From contig NZ_AWNH01000111.1 of the NCBI RefSeq assembly GCF_000482245.1, positions 1 through 33,768 on the forward strand: 33,768 nt of DNA, written 5' to 3'. The stretch comes from Leptolyngbya sp. Heron Island J. GTDB taxonomy: Bacteria; Cyanobacteriota; Cyanobacteriia; Phormidesmidales; Phormidesmidaceae. The notes beneath the pieces were generated by a model that ran no database searches, was not told the DNA's origin, and saw only the letters and a program-made list of their open reading frames with translations. Numbering within the stretch: the stretch's first letter is position 1; each line of letters starts with the position of its first letter. The translations under genes were made by a program, and so were the position numbers. Shown in pieces: positions 1 to 6,510 of this stretch.

Positions 1-79
1 CCGTCAGATAAGCCTCAGCTACCCCCGGCATTCTTGTAATCAATGAAGTCAATCACTGATTCCTCAAGGAGCTTTAACC

Positions 80-592
80 ATGAAACGCACACTGCTTTCC
101 GCCTTAACTGTTCTCGTTGCATCCGCTGCGATCGCACCCGTTGCTTCCGCCGTCGAGCCCGCTAGCTTCAATATTCAGTCCGCTCGCCTCGAAGAACTCG
201 ACGCACGCACTAAGAATTCCGTCCACAAACTACGCCTTGAGCACCTCAACAACCAAACCAAGGCCATCGAAGATATCCAAGCAACTCGCCTCGACGCTCT
301 CGATGCCCGCACTAAGGCTATCGATAACATTCAATCTGCTCGCTTAGAGGCTCTAGACGCTCGTACTAAAGCCGTTGATAACATCCAAGAGACTCGTCTA
401 GATGCCCTGGATGCCCGCACTAAGAACGATGTTCACAAGCTACGCATCGAACATCTCAACAACCAAACCAAAGCCGTTGAGGATATCCAAGCCGCTCGTT
501 TAGATGTCCTGGATGCTCGTACTAAAGCAGTCGATAACATCCAGGAAGCTCGCCTGGATGTGCTAGATGCTCGGACTAAGTCCATCCGCTAA
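80..592 (+). CDS. Secreted protein of 17-residue helical repeats, copy 1
   Basis: 170 residues. The N-terminus is a typical Sec signal peptide (basic MKR, hydrophobic core, cleavage probably after ASA near residue 24), so the protein is exported. The mature part is almost entirely tandem units of about 17 residues with the consensus ARLDALDARTKAVDNIQ, interrupted twice by a related unit HKLRLEHLNNQTKAIEDIQ. The charged, Leu-spaced pattern predicts continuous helix or coiled coil. The DNA shows the matching 51-bp periodicity. AGGAG lies 8 bases before the ATG. A paralogue with the same leader and 3' hairpins is at 30646-31125. I do not recognise a named family; the function is unknown. Confidence 0.85.
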   Translation: MKRTLLSALTVLVASAAIAPVASAVEPASFNIQSARLEELDARTKNSVHKLRLEHLNNQTKAIEDIQATRLDALDARTKAIDNIQSARLEALDARTKAVDNIQETRLDALDARTKNDVHKLRIEHLNNQTKAVEDIQAARLDVLDARTKAVDNIQEARLDVLDARTKSIR

Positions 593-624
593 CAGATTGC
601 TGAGCTGTTGCGGTACCCAAGCTT

Positions 625-684
625 GGGTGCCCGGTGCAGACTCCGTTAATCTGTGAAATGCTTCATTCTCAGGGCACCCTTTTT
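625..684 (+). terminator. Long-loop hairpin with T tract after the repeat protein
   Basis: GGGTGCCC (625-632) pairs with GGGCACCC (672-679) and is followed by five T. The ~39-nt loop is also kept almost unchanged in the right copy (30546-30605), which suggests the loop sequence has a role beyond termination. Confidence 0.6.
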
Positions 685-716
685 CTACTCAGACTCTCCC
701 TGTACACACTCTCCAG

Positions 717-745
717 AGCCTCTACCGATTGGTGGGGGCTTTTTT
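717..745 (+). terminator. Rho-independent terminator
   Basis: AGCCTCTACC (717-726), loop gatt, GGTGGGGGCT (731-740), then T6. This is a ten-pair stem with two G-U pairs. The equivalent hairpin at 30486-30514 is conserved. Confidence 0.8.
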
Positions 746-833
746 ATAGAATATGGCTGAAATGATTGACTGAACTGCGTTTCAGCTATCGATTTTCAAT
801 GAAGTATGTACAACTCTACTTTGTAGAACTCTA

Positions 834-1421
834 TCAAGGTGCGGATGGCATATCACCCCCTTCACAATAGACTTCAATCGCGTATTCCAATCCGACGTAG
901 GGGTCCTCTCTGGCTATAACTGCCTGATAGGCTTTGGAACGCTCATTCGCTGAAGTAATGTTACGTTCAGCCTCAGCAAACGGAGCTAGATCACGGGAGA
1001 CTGCCGCTTGGTGGCGAAAACTCGCTGCTAGGTATGATTTCAAAAGGTTTAGATCTTTGTTGCTCAACTCTAGAGATTCTAACGAATTCGCTGTGTCGAC
1101 TTCGATTTCAGCGTGTTTCAGATAACCGGCTTGTGTCAGCTTTATATCCGTGTAAAAGATTTCTTGATCGTAAGTAGCCATAACTTGATCATAGCTAGCT
1201 CTTGTAATCTCGTAGACCTGTTGGCACTCGGCACGACGATCTTCAGTGCGGCGCGCTTTTATGCCGAACGGGTCATCTAAGTCTGAGGTGCAGGCCGTTA
1301 AGTTCACGAGTGCAGTTACACCTATGAACGTTCGCAGCAACATCTGACTGGCGCTTGGAGCGATTGGCATTTTGGATCGTGAGAGGTTAAGCGAGTTTTG
1401 GCTGAGCCCATTATTCTTCAT
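834..1421 (-). CDS. Putative lipoprotein, helical
   Basis: 195 residues from the first ATG. A hydrophobic stretch (LRTFIGVTALVN) ends in the lipobox LTAC at about residues 41-44, predicting lipidation at the Cys and membrane anchoring. The 26 residues before the hydrophobic stretch make an unusually long n-region, so translation more likely starts at an internal Met (MPIAPS at 1370 or MLLRTF at 1343). No clear Shine-Dalgarno (SD) sequence decides it. The mature part is charged and mostly helical with no family I recognise. It is the one gene of the left arm missing from the right arm. Confidence 0.7.
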   Translation of the reverse strand: MKNNGLSQNSLNLSRSKMPIAPSASQMLLRTFIGVTALVNLTACTSDLDDPFGIKARRTEDRRAECQQVYEITRASYDQVMATYDQEIFYTDIKLTQAGYLKHAEIEVDTANSLESLELSNKDLNLLKSYLAASFRHQAAVSRDLAPFAEAERNITSANERSKAYQAVIAREDPYVGLEYAIEVYCEGGDMPSAP

Positions 1422-1563
1422 GTGCAGATAGCTTTGTCCAGGAAGGTACTTCTTAAACTGACTAGGACTTACGCAGGGCCGAAAGGGATCTTGTTGAAAC
1501 CTTTGCCCACATAGGAGTTCGCCCTACTACTGACCACTACATAGCAACACCTATTCAGACCAC

Positions 1564-1584
1564 AAAAAAAGGGGCCGAAGCCCC
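1564..1584 (-). terminator. Rho-independent terminator with TTCG tetraloop
   Basis: On the minus strand: GGGGC, TTCG, GCCCC, then T7. It starts 7 bases after the stop codon of the 1591-1908 gene and supports that gene being transcribed. The rest of the 1422-1590 gap shows nothing else. Confidence 0.9.
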
Positions 1585-1590
1585 ACGTTG

Positions 1591-1908
1591 CTAGTAAGCA
1601 GATGGCGGATGAACCACCACCCGAGTACGCCCACCCCGCTGACCACCGGACAACCGGATAGAACCCTGGGGCACCGTGACCGGCATCGACACCATGAAGC
1701 GACCAGGCCCACCGGCAGGAACCGACCGGACCAAAACCGAGTAACCAACCACCGCCGCCCAGCGCTGGGCGAAAAAGGTGGGCAAGAAGCCAAACCAAAA
1801 CTCGGCCACATAACCCGTAAACGACCGATCAGACTCGCGCCAGCAGCACTCGACCGCGCCAAACTCAGTGGCTAAACCAGACACAAACTCAAAAGGGACA
1901 GAACGCAT
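1591..1908 (-). CDS. Conserved small Arg/Val-rich protein, left copy
   Basis: About 105 residues from MRSVPFEF (the open frame extends to 1920). The copy at 28922-29218 shares MRSVPFEFVSGLA, EFGAVECCWRES, RSFTGYVAE, WAAVVGY and GGQRGGR, with mainly conservative changes (E/D, A/T), so the reading frame is under protein-level selection even though it is GC-rich and other frames are also open here. The pattern is mainly beta-strand with two adjacent cysteines (VECCW). No signal peptide or membrane segment. The family is unknown. It follows the conserved non-coding element and ends at a strong terminator, so it is probably a single-gene unit whose leader is that element. Confidence 0.65.
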   Translation of the reverse strand: MRSVPFEFVSGLATEFGAVECCWRESDRSFTGYVAEFWFGFLPTFFAQRWAAVVGYSVLVRSVPAGGPGRFMVSMPVTVPQGSIRLSGGQRGGRTRVVVHPPSAY

Positions 1909-1920
1909 AAACATAACCAA

Positions 1921-2215
1921 CGCAACGCGCCCTATTCACCCAATGACAAGGCGTTGGTTATTTGAGATCACGTAGTGTCAAGCGAACTTGTAGCCGGAGT
2001 TTGAGCACTATTGCGATGCTGCAGCTGCTGGATAACGGAGGCTGCAAGCTTGGCTTGACGCGCTGCATATTACGGGTAAACTTGAGCGGCTGTGGTGGTG
2101 ATAAATCTGTTGGGTTGGAGCAAGCCTGCAGGAAGATGCACATGCAACTTTGTAACTAGAGTGCAACCTAACTCAAAGGCCCATGCTACAATCACTGCGC
2201 TTGAGTGCGCAGCCG
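1921..2215 (-). other. Conserved non-coding element with a foldable core, left copy
   Basis: This gap between the three-gene terminator and the small Arg/Val-rich gene is matched nearly base for base by 28613-28910 in opposite orientation. The core folds: GTCAAGC (1977-1983) with GCTTGAC (2053-2059), and CTTGTAGCC (1987-1995) with GGCTGCAAG (2040-2048). In the other copy the single T-G pair of the inner stem is G-C. A second hairpin (CTGCGC...GCGCAG, about 2196-2213) also changes a T-G pair to C-G. Small open frames here are not conserved between copies. It could be a structured leader, a small RNA, or an origin or transfer element; I cannot decide. Confidence 0.6.
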
Positions 2216-2219
2216 CCTA

Positions 2220-2256
2220 GCAAAAAGCCCCAGCGACGGCCAGGGCCAAGTTAGTC
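2220..2256 (-). terminator. Terminator of the three-gene set, left copy
   Basis: On the minus strand GCCCTGGC, loop CGTC, GCTGGGGC, then T5. It lies ~80 bases beyond the stop of the last gene of the set and is identical in the right arm (28586-28610). Confidence 0.8.
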
Positions 2257-2337
2257 ATATTCATAAGCCTAGGGCAGCGTCAGCAATGATGCAGCTAAGC
2301 AGACTACTCGTTAGTAAATTGAGATCGCAACTCCTAA

Positions 2338-2790
2338 TCATTTTGCCCAAGGCAACCACTTCCGTGTCTGCTTCGACTGCTCCCTAACCACACCAAGAAT
2401 CCGCGCGTCCACCTCTTCTTGGGTTTCACCGCCGATAGTGCCATGCAGCCGCTCCAGCTCATTCGCCGACAGCGACTCATTCACCATGTAAGCTTCCTGC
2501 GCAGCCTGGGGTAGCGTGGACCGATCACGAATCTTTCCGCCCGTCATCTTGTACAGCTCATTAACTGTGCAATCAAACAGCTCTTTAGTTTCCTCAACAA
2601 CAGCGTTTCTGTAACATTGAGGACCACCGCCGTTATCTTTAATTGACTGAGTGAAGCGCTTAAAAACAATTGCGCCAGTTGCTCGCTCACGCTGCGGTGG
2701 CAGTAGCTGGGAGTCGCCAAGTAGATCCATCTGGGACTCCGATGGCTCGATATTCTCCTTCTCGCTCTTCCACCATTTGGAAAAACCCAT
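2338..2790 (-). CDS. Conserved unknown protein, third gene of the three-gene set (left)
   Basis: 150 residues from MGFSKWWKSEKEN at 2790; the frame is open to 2817, but the copy at 28051-28500 begins at the equivalent Met, so I choose 2790. Conserved blocks are AIVFKRFTQSIKDNGGGP, TKELFDCTVNELY, TGGKIRDRSTLPQAAQEAYM, NESLSANELERLHGTIGGE and a C-terminal RKWLPWAK. Soluble, helical, no signal. It overlaps the preceding gene by 104 nt in another frame, and the overlap has the same length in the other copy. A decayed third relative is at 24427-24620. No named family recognised. Confidence 0.8.
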   Translation of the reverse strand: MGFSKWWKSEKENIEPSESQMDLLGDSQLLPPQRERATGAIVFKRFTQSIKDNGGGPQCYRNAVVEETKELFDCTVNELYKMTGGKIRDRSTLPQAAQEAYMVNESLSANELERLHGTIGGETQEEVDARILGVVREQSKQTRKWLPWAK

Positions 2791-3187
2791 GTGCTTCGTC
2801 TCTCTCGTTAGGGGCAAAGTCCTCTGAGAACAGCTGTTCTAGACCTTGTTTGATAATCTCCAAACCATCGGGATACATCAAAAAGGCATCGAGAATTTCA
2901 TGCCGATATTCATAGTCCCAGCGATCGGCAGTGAAATTGAAATCGTGCAAAATTAGCATGTAGGCATCAAGGCACCCTTCGTAGGCGTTGACGGCCTCAA
3001 AATAGGCGAGGGCCTTGGCCCAGGTTTTCTTATAACGGCGGTCGCCAAAACGCTTTGTATCCTTGTCAAAGTTTTCAGGCTGAAGCACCACACCGCCTTT
3101 CCAGGTGTTGAGAGTGTTCCATGACTGTTTGACTCGGCGTTTTAGCTCCTGCAGTTTCATACGTGCATACGGGGACGCTCTAACCAT
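2687..3187 (-). CDS. Conserved unknown protein, second gene of the three-gene set (left)
   Basis: 166 residues, soluble and helical, rich in aromatic residues: RFGDRRYKKTWAKALAYFEA, CLDAYMLILHDFNF, DRWDYEYRHEILDAFLMYP. These blocks are nearly identical in the copy at 27657-28154. The start is not certain: MKLQELK (residue 10) aligns with MKLPELK in the copy, but the copy's upstream ATG has the better-placed SD. The C-terminal ~35 residues are encoded in the overlap with the next gene and are less conserved (low-complexity ATATAA end). The lipoprotein gene lies only ~10 nt upstream, so translation is probably coupled. Function unknown. Confidence 0.8.
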   Translation of the reverse strand: MVRASPYARMKLQELKRRVKQSWNTLNTWKGGVVLQPENFDKDTKRFGDRRYKKTWAKALAYFEAVNAYEGCLDAYMLILHDFNFTADRWDYEYRHEILDAFLMYPDGLEIIKQGLEQLFSEDFAPNERDEAHGFFQMVEEREGEYRAIGVPDGSTWRLPATATAA

Positions 3188-3196
3188 AGATTACAT

Positions 3197-3610
3197 CTAA
3201 TCTCCTGAATCACTAAATCGATATCCGGTGGCGGTATACCCGCTGTAATAAATGGCTACCCAACGACTATTGGGCAGCTTGTAATAGTCGGCGGTACTGT
3301 CCCGATAGGCTGGAAAACCAAACCGCTCGGAAATGGCTTCATAGCTCTGGGGGAATTGCAGATACAGCAATGCCTTAATTTCGGATTCGTTAAGTTCACC
3401 ATCCAGGCCATAGGGTTCTAGACCTGCTGGCGGCACCGCCGAGGGAGCGACCGCTTCGGCAGGCTCACTAAGCAGACTGATTTGACTGCCGTTGGAGCAG
3501 CCGATCAGAAACGCGATGGTTAGGGCAACGGCAAAGTCGATCCAGGGAATCCGTGGTGATTTTCTACTAAAGAAGTCCACATAAGTTGGAAGACACACAT
3601 TTATAATCAA
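3197..3610 (-). CDS. Lipoprotein, possibly BamE-like, first gene of the three-gene set (left)
   Basis: 137 residues. A hydrophobic segment (IDFAVALTIAFLIG) ends at Cys in the lipobox LIGC (about residues 35-38), so a shorter start near MIINV or later is possible. The mature domain runs from a Pro/Ala-rich linker (PSAVPPAG, identical in the copy) to EIKALLYLQFPQSYEAISERFGFPAYRD and a beta segment ending in YRFSDSGD. The layout (short helix, F-G-x-P turn, then strands with an aromatic hairpin) is reminiscent of the SmpA/BamE fold, but this is a weak resemblance by eye. The copy at 27295-27642 has a wholly different signal region and a conserved mature part. Confidence 0.75.
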   Translation of the reverse strand: MIINVCLPTYVDFFSRKSPRIPWIDFAVALTIAFLIGCSNGSQISLLSEPAEAVAPSAVPPAGLEPYGLDGELNESEIKALLYLQFPQSYEAISERFGFPAYRDSTADYYKLPNSRWVAIYYSGYTATGYRFSDSGD

Positions 3611-3617
3611 AAGACTT

Positions 3618-3648
3618 GATATTTACTGTAAATCATCCAGTAAATATC
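3618..3648. promoter_or_regulatory. 11-bp perfect inverted repeat before the left three-gene set
   Basis: GATATTTACTG (3618-3628) and CAGTAAATATC (3638-3648) with a 9-nt spacer, just upstream of the lipoprotein start and just downstream of the 3662-3940 gene. No T tract follows clearly on either strand, so an operator is as likely as a terminator. The half-site resembles the palindrome at 4051-4067 (both contain TTACTG/CAGTAA-type cores). Confidence 0.5.
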
Positions 3649-3661
3649 AGCATGTAAAAAT

Positions 3662-3940
3662 TTATGTTTTCTTGGTCTGCCTGAGCACTGCTTCAAAAAT
3701 ATGCTCCTGACTGCCAGCGGCTTCGAGCATGCGCTTAATGGTGAGGGCGTAGCCCAAGGTGTTTTCATACTGCGGCGGCATTCCAGAGAACTCTACACCT
3801 GGCCCCCAGCGCTCGATGGTATTTTCTTCCAGGCCGATCACCTGGGCCAACAGCTGCACACATTGGCTGCGATATCCTCGCTTAGCTTCGTCCTCAGCCG
3901 ATGCGCCAAACCAGGCGCGGCAGAACTCTTGAGCCCTCAT
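3662..3940 (-). CDS. Small unknown protein, possible DNA-binding
   Basis: 92 residues. The segment LLAQVIGLEENTIERWG (about 30-46) looks like a helix-turn-helix in spacing (helix, G-turn, recognition helix with TIERW), but I cannot assign a family. No signal or membrane segment. It occupies, in the left arm, the position held in the right arm by the HTH gene at 26711-27298, directly upstream of the three-gene set and on the same strand; the two proteins are not visibly related. It is divergent from the GIY-YIG gene, with a shared 140-nt intergenic region containing palindromes. Confidence 0.6.
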   Translation of the reverse strand: MRAQEFCRAWFGASAEDEAKRGYRSQCVQLLAQVIGLEENTIERWGPGVEFSGMPPQYENTLGYALTIKRMLEAAGSQEHIFEAVLRQTKKT

Positions 3941-4050
3941 AAAATCAGTAACGACTGCAATGACTGATCTACCTTTACTGCGTTATTGGGTCGTGGGCTC
4001 TAAATACTGGAAACATTCAGGCAAAGGCAGCCTTCAAAGGCTCTATTATC

Positions 4051-4067
4051 ACTGTAACAATTACAGT
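4051..4067. promoter_or_regulatory. 17-bp perfect palindromic operator candidate
   Basis: ACTGTAA, spacer CAA, TTACAGT, ending 13 bases before the ATG of the GIY-YIG gene, where a bound protein would block transcription or initiation. Confidence 0.55.
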
Positions 4068-4079
4068 TAATTAGCAGCC

Positions 4080-4451
4080 ATGGCCAGCTACCCCAGCTTC
4101 TCGGTTGATCAAATCCTCTCCAATCCAAACGCTGTCAATCCATGGCTGCTAGAGGCTAAACCATTTACCCAAAAGCGAGAACTCCCTAGCGTAGCCGCGA
4201 TTTACTTTGTACTGAGGGCTGACGAAATCCTTTACAGCGGGTCGTCTATCAACCTAAGGAAACGATGGAATGGATCAGGACACCGTATTAGTCAGCTTAT
4301 TGTGGACCGACCTCTAGAGAACGAAATCCAACTCACCTGGCTACGCTGCCAAGGTAATCAAAGACTCTATTTACAAAACATGGAAATGGCTCTTATCAGA
4401 GGACTTGATCCACTACTGAATAAAACTTTCAAAAGAACTAAAAATAAATAG
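4080..4451 (+). CDS. GIY-YIG domain protein (putative nuclease)
   Basis: 123 residues. The GIY-YIG signature is seen as AAIYFVLRADEILYSGSS (about 39-56; GIY replaced by AIY, YIG by YSG) followed by NLRKRW with the conserved Arg, then a His (SGHR) and a C-terminal MEMALIRGLDPLLNKTF with the metal-binding Glu and the final P-x-x-N. The layout matches the minimal single-domain family (UvrC N-terminal, homing-endonuclease and restriction-enzyme type). No DNA-recognition domain is attached, so the substrate is unknown. It sits just upstream of the AGACATAT repeats of partition cassette 1. Confidence 0.75.
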   Translation: MASYPSFSVDQILSNPNAVNPWLLEAKPFTQKRELPSVAAIYFVLRADEILYSGSSINLRKRWNGSGHRISQLIVDRPLENEIQLTWLRCQGNQRLYLQNMEMALIRGLDPLLNKTFKRTKNK

Positions 4452-4714
4452 ACACATATATGTCAAGACATATTGACTGCTCAAAACAACGAACTAAAGA
4501 CATATAAAAACCTAGACATATTTAATTAAAGACATACTAACCAATGACAGCAGCAACAGAGTGCAGACATATAAACATCGAGACATATCACACCAAACTC
4601 TTACAAAGCAATAATTTTTAAAGGATAAGCTCAATCCATTTTTTTGGTTTTTGTGATTTAAATTAAAGACATATATATGTCAAGACATATTTAACTAGAG
4701 ACATATTGACATAT
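4450..4714. repeat. AGACATAT iterons, centromere/operator candidate of partition cassette 1
   Basis: Copies of AGACATAT (or one-base variants) start at 4450, 4466, 4498, 4514, 4530, then 4565, 4581, then 4667, 4683, 4699, 4707; reverse-complement units sit at 4458 and 4675. Within each of the three blocks every start falls in one 8-bp register (spacings 8, 16 or 32). Contiguous 8-bp units are how RHH partition proteins such as ParR/omega-type regulators are known to bind. The array fills the gap between 4451 and the parA start. Confidence 0.85.
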
Positions 4715-4768
4715 TGATAAATAGAACGCATGCACTTATCTTGGGGGCACCGAGTTGGAGATGAGTCC

Positions 4769-5533
4769 ATGCAAACCTGCTCTGCGATATCCCTATCCGG
4801 TGGCCAGGGTAAGACCACCACGATTTTTTTCACTGCGCTACTGCTAGCCAAGCAAGGCAAAAAAGTATTAGTTATCGATGCTGACCCCCAGGCCAATCTG
4901 ACCTTTTATCTCAACCACGAAGTCCAGGCCGATGACCCCAGCCTGTTTGAAGTGCTCACCCGTGAGGTCACCATCGAAGACGGCATCTACGAAACTCAAT
5001 ACGAAAATCTATTTATCGTCCCAGCGGATACAGGTCTATTTAAAGTATCCGACCGATTGAGCAGTAGCGGAGCTGGTGCTTTTGCGCTGCGGCGCTGCCT
5101 TAAGGATGTGGCCGATATTTTTGACTACACACTGATCGATGTGCAGCCGTCGCGATCGCAAATCAGCCTGACCGCTGCAGGTGCATCCAACCACGTTCTT
5201 ATTCCTGTCGAAGCCAACGTTAAAGGCGTTAACTCCCTAGTTGAAACTCTCGCTTTCCTAGATGAACAAGCCGACATCGAAGCATTTAATGGTCAGGTAT
5301 TGGGTATCGTTCCATTTCGAGATCGCTGGGTAGGCAATACCCAAACCAAAGAAAGCCGCGAAAACGTTGCCGCCATGAAAGAATTCGCAGGCGATGTCCC
5401 GGTACTTGCTTCCATCCGCGAATCAGAAAAATACAAAAACGCTATCCGTACCGGCAAGCTACTATCTGACATCGGACAGCTCGATTTGCAGTACCCTTTT
5501 GAACAAATCACGGAGTCCTTGAGCAATGAGTGA
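4769..5533 (+). CDS. parA: ParA-family partition ATPase, cassette 1
   Basis: 254 residues from MQTCSAISLSGG; I prefer 4769 to the ATG at 4730 because ParA proteins start directly before the P-loop and GGAG lies upstream. Deviant Walker A SGGQGKTT (residues 10-17), A' motif VIDADPQAN (35-43), Walker B DYTLIDVQPS, and the VPVEAN-like loop IPVEANVKG. The first residue of the canonical KGGxGKT signature is Ser instead of Lys; this Lys normally contacts the phosphates of the partner subunit. Expected to form the nucleotide-dependent partner of the RHH protein encoded next, with which it overlaps by 8 nt. Preceded by the AGACATAT array. Confidence 0.9.
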   Translation: MQTCSAISLSGGQGKTTTIFFTALLLAKQGKKVLVIDADPQANLTFYLNHEVQADDPSLFEVLTREVTIEDGIYETQYENLFIVPADTGLFKVSDRLSSSGAGAFALRRCLKDVADIFDYTLIDVQPSRSQISLTAAGASNHVLIPVEANVKGVNSLVETLAFLDEQADIEAFNGQVLGIVPFRDRWVGNTQTKESRENVAAMKEFAGDVPVLASIRESEKYKNAIRTGKLLSDIGQLDLQYPFEQITESLSNE

Positions 5534-6005
5534 TGCCTTGAGCAGACTTAAAAATCGACAACGTCCCAAGGTGAGTCCTCGCAACAATCAGGTCGTTCAG
5601 AAGAGTCCAGACATACAGAGTCAGAGACATACAGAATCAGAGGACTCCGTTAGATCAATACCTGAGGTGAGTGTAGACATATCGAATCCAGGTCATATTG
5701 ATGCCTCGAACCCTAGTGCAGACACATTGATATCTAGACATATTGAGTCTGAGACATCACTTAAGGATCTGGAAGTGAAGCGTAGTACTTTCCGTCTGGA
5801 GGTAGGGTTGATCAATCGACTACATCAGCATTGTAAGGAAAGCGGTATTAGCCGTGAGGTGCTGATTGAGTCGATGTTTGAGTATATAGAGGCTAATCCC
5901 GGGGCAATGGCTCAGGTGATGGCAAAAGCCGAAGAGAAGAATGCTTATAGGCAGCAGCTGGCCAATCGGAAACGCGCGCAGGCCATGATGGATAAGTTTG
6001 GATAG
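5526..6005 (+). CDS. RHH partition partner (ParB/ParR-like), cassette 1
   Basis: 159 residues; starts inside the end of parA. Residues 84-130 form a ribbon-helix-helix: strand KRSTFRLEV, helix LINRLHQHCKESG, turn, helix SREVLIESMFEYI; this is the DNA-binding and dimer unit. A basic helical tail follows (AYRQQLANRKRAQAMM). The first 80 residues look disordered, Ser/Asp/His-rich, and are encoded by DNA holding the partition iterons (next feature). The protein presumably binds AGACATAT units as arrays and stimulates ParA. Long for this class: the RHH proteins at 25279 and 29421 are 101 and 89 residues. Confidence 0.85.
   Translation: MSDALSRLKNRQRPKVSPRNNQVVQKSPDIQSQRHTESEDSVRSIPEVSVDISNPGHIDASNPSADTLISRHIESETSLKDLEVKRSTFRLEVGLINRLHQHCKESGISREVLIESMFEYIEANPGAMAQVMAKAEEKNAYRQQLANRKRAQAMMDKFG
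5609..5759. repeat. AGACATA iterons inside the RHH partition gene
   Basis: Units start at 5609, 5625 (AGACATAC), 5675 (AGACATAT), 5691 (two mismatches), 5720 (AGACACAT), 5736 (AGACATAT) and 5752 (AGACATCA). Spacing within each group is exactly 16, twice the 8-bp register upstream of parA. Because 16 is not a multiple of 3, the same bases are read as PDIQ, QRHT, SRHIE or ETS in different frames, so conservation is at DNA level. Confidence 0.85.
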
Positions 6006-6209
6006 GATTATCAAGGGGTTGAGATCGTACCTATTATTTAAGATTGGTAGTCTACATCCTGAATGTCTATGATTACTCCTGTACAGACCACTCATAACCC
6101 ACACAAGTTTAACTGCAACTAGAAGAAAACCTGTACGAAAAATAAGAGTTCGTGCTGAAGCTTTAGATAACGTGCGGCTATAGTGGGCAATCAGCACGAT
6201 ATGCCGCTG

Positions 6210-6247
6210 CGAGTAAGCTGAAGACATAGTAGGTATCAGCTTACTCG
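6210..6247. terminator. 12-bp perfect hairpin at the 3' end of the small membrane gene
   Basis: CGAGTAAGCTGA (6210-6221), 14-nt loop, TCAGCTTACTCG (6236-6247). It overlaps the stop codon of the minus-strand gene. There is no strong T tract, so it may stabilise the mRNA end or act as a bidirectional terminator against cassette 1. The remainder of 6006-6209 shows nothing I can name. Confidence 0.5.
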
Positions 6248-6510
6248 ACACTAGAAATACTAATAGCGTTAGCAGCCACCCCATGCTTCTCTAAGTAGGC
6301 TTGCACATATGCATAACGTTTAGAAATCTCCTCAAGATGATCAACGGACACGATGAACGCATCTGCGCCTATCCCGTGTTTAGCGAGATAGCTTTGAACA
6401 GATACATATTCTTTGATCACGGGTTGCACAGTTACATGCTCCTTGGGAGAATTTCTCTCTACGAAACGCCTGAGTACTTCTTTAACCAGTGTCATCAACA
6501 TAATCAGCAT
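6241..6510 (-). CDS. Small membrane-anchored protein with a duplicated YLxKHG motif
   Basis: 89 residues from the ATG at 6510, chosen because GGAGG lies 7 bases upstream; the frame is open to 6549. The N-terminus MLIMLMTLVKEVLRRFVE is a short hydrophobic/amphipathic anchor with a basic cytoplasmic flank. The rest contains the same unit twice: SVQSYLAKHGIGADAFIVS and YVQAYLEKHGVAANAISIS, about 35 residues apart. I do not recognise the family. It stands alone, convergent with partition cassette 1. Confidence 0.6.
   Translation of the reverse strand: MLIMLMTLVKEVLRRFVERNSPKEHVTVQPVIKEYVSVQSYLAKHGIGADAFIVSVDHLEEISKRYAYVQAYLEKHGVAANAISISSVE

Larger units (their letters stand above)
1..3610. repeat. 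Left arm of a large diverged inverted duplication
   Basis: This arm matches the right arm (27295-31220) in opposite orientation. Matching blocks are 1-745 (secreted repeat protein, its 5' leader and both 3' hairpins) and 1591-3610 (small Arg/Val-rich gene, conserved non-coding element, three-gene set). Gene order and relative orientation are kept. The interval 834-1421 (a lipoprotein gene) has no partner on the right, where an RHH gene and membrane proteins sit instead. Even base 1 matches the right copy (ccgtcagata), so the homology may run past the window edge. The copies differ at many bases, so this is an old duplication or a fusion of two related replicons, not a recent inversion product. 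Confidence 0.85.

Noticed and set aside
80-592. 51-bp tandem repeats as a CRISPR or minisatellite
   Set aside because: They are codon-phased repeats of a signal-peptide-bearing protein with variable third positions.
1469-1862. Overlapping open frames on both strands across the small Arg/Val-rich gene (left)
   Set aside because: GC-rich DNA leaves several frames open; only the MRSVPFEF frame is conserved in the right arm.
1958-2387. Small open frames inside the conserved non-coding element
   Set aside because: They are not preserved as frames in the right copy, while the DNA and its stems are.
4450-4714. AGACATAT array as a CRISPR
   Set aside because: Units are 8 bp with no 30-40 bp unique spacers and no cas genes; the partition-site explanation fits the register.
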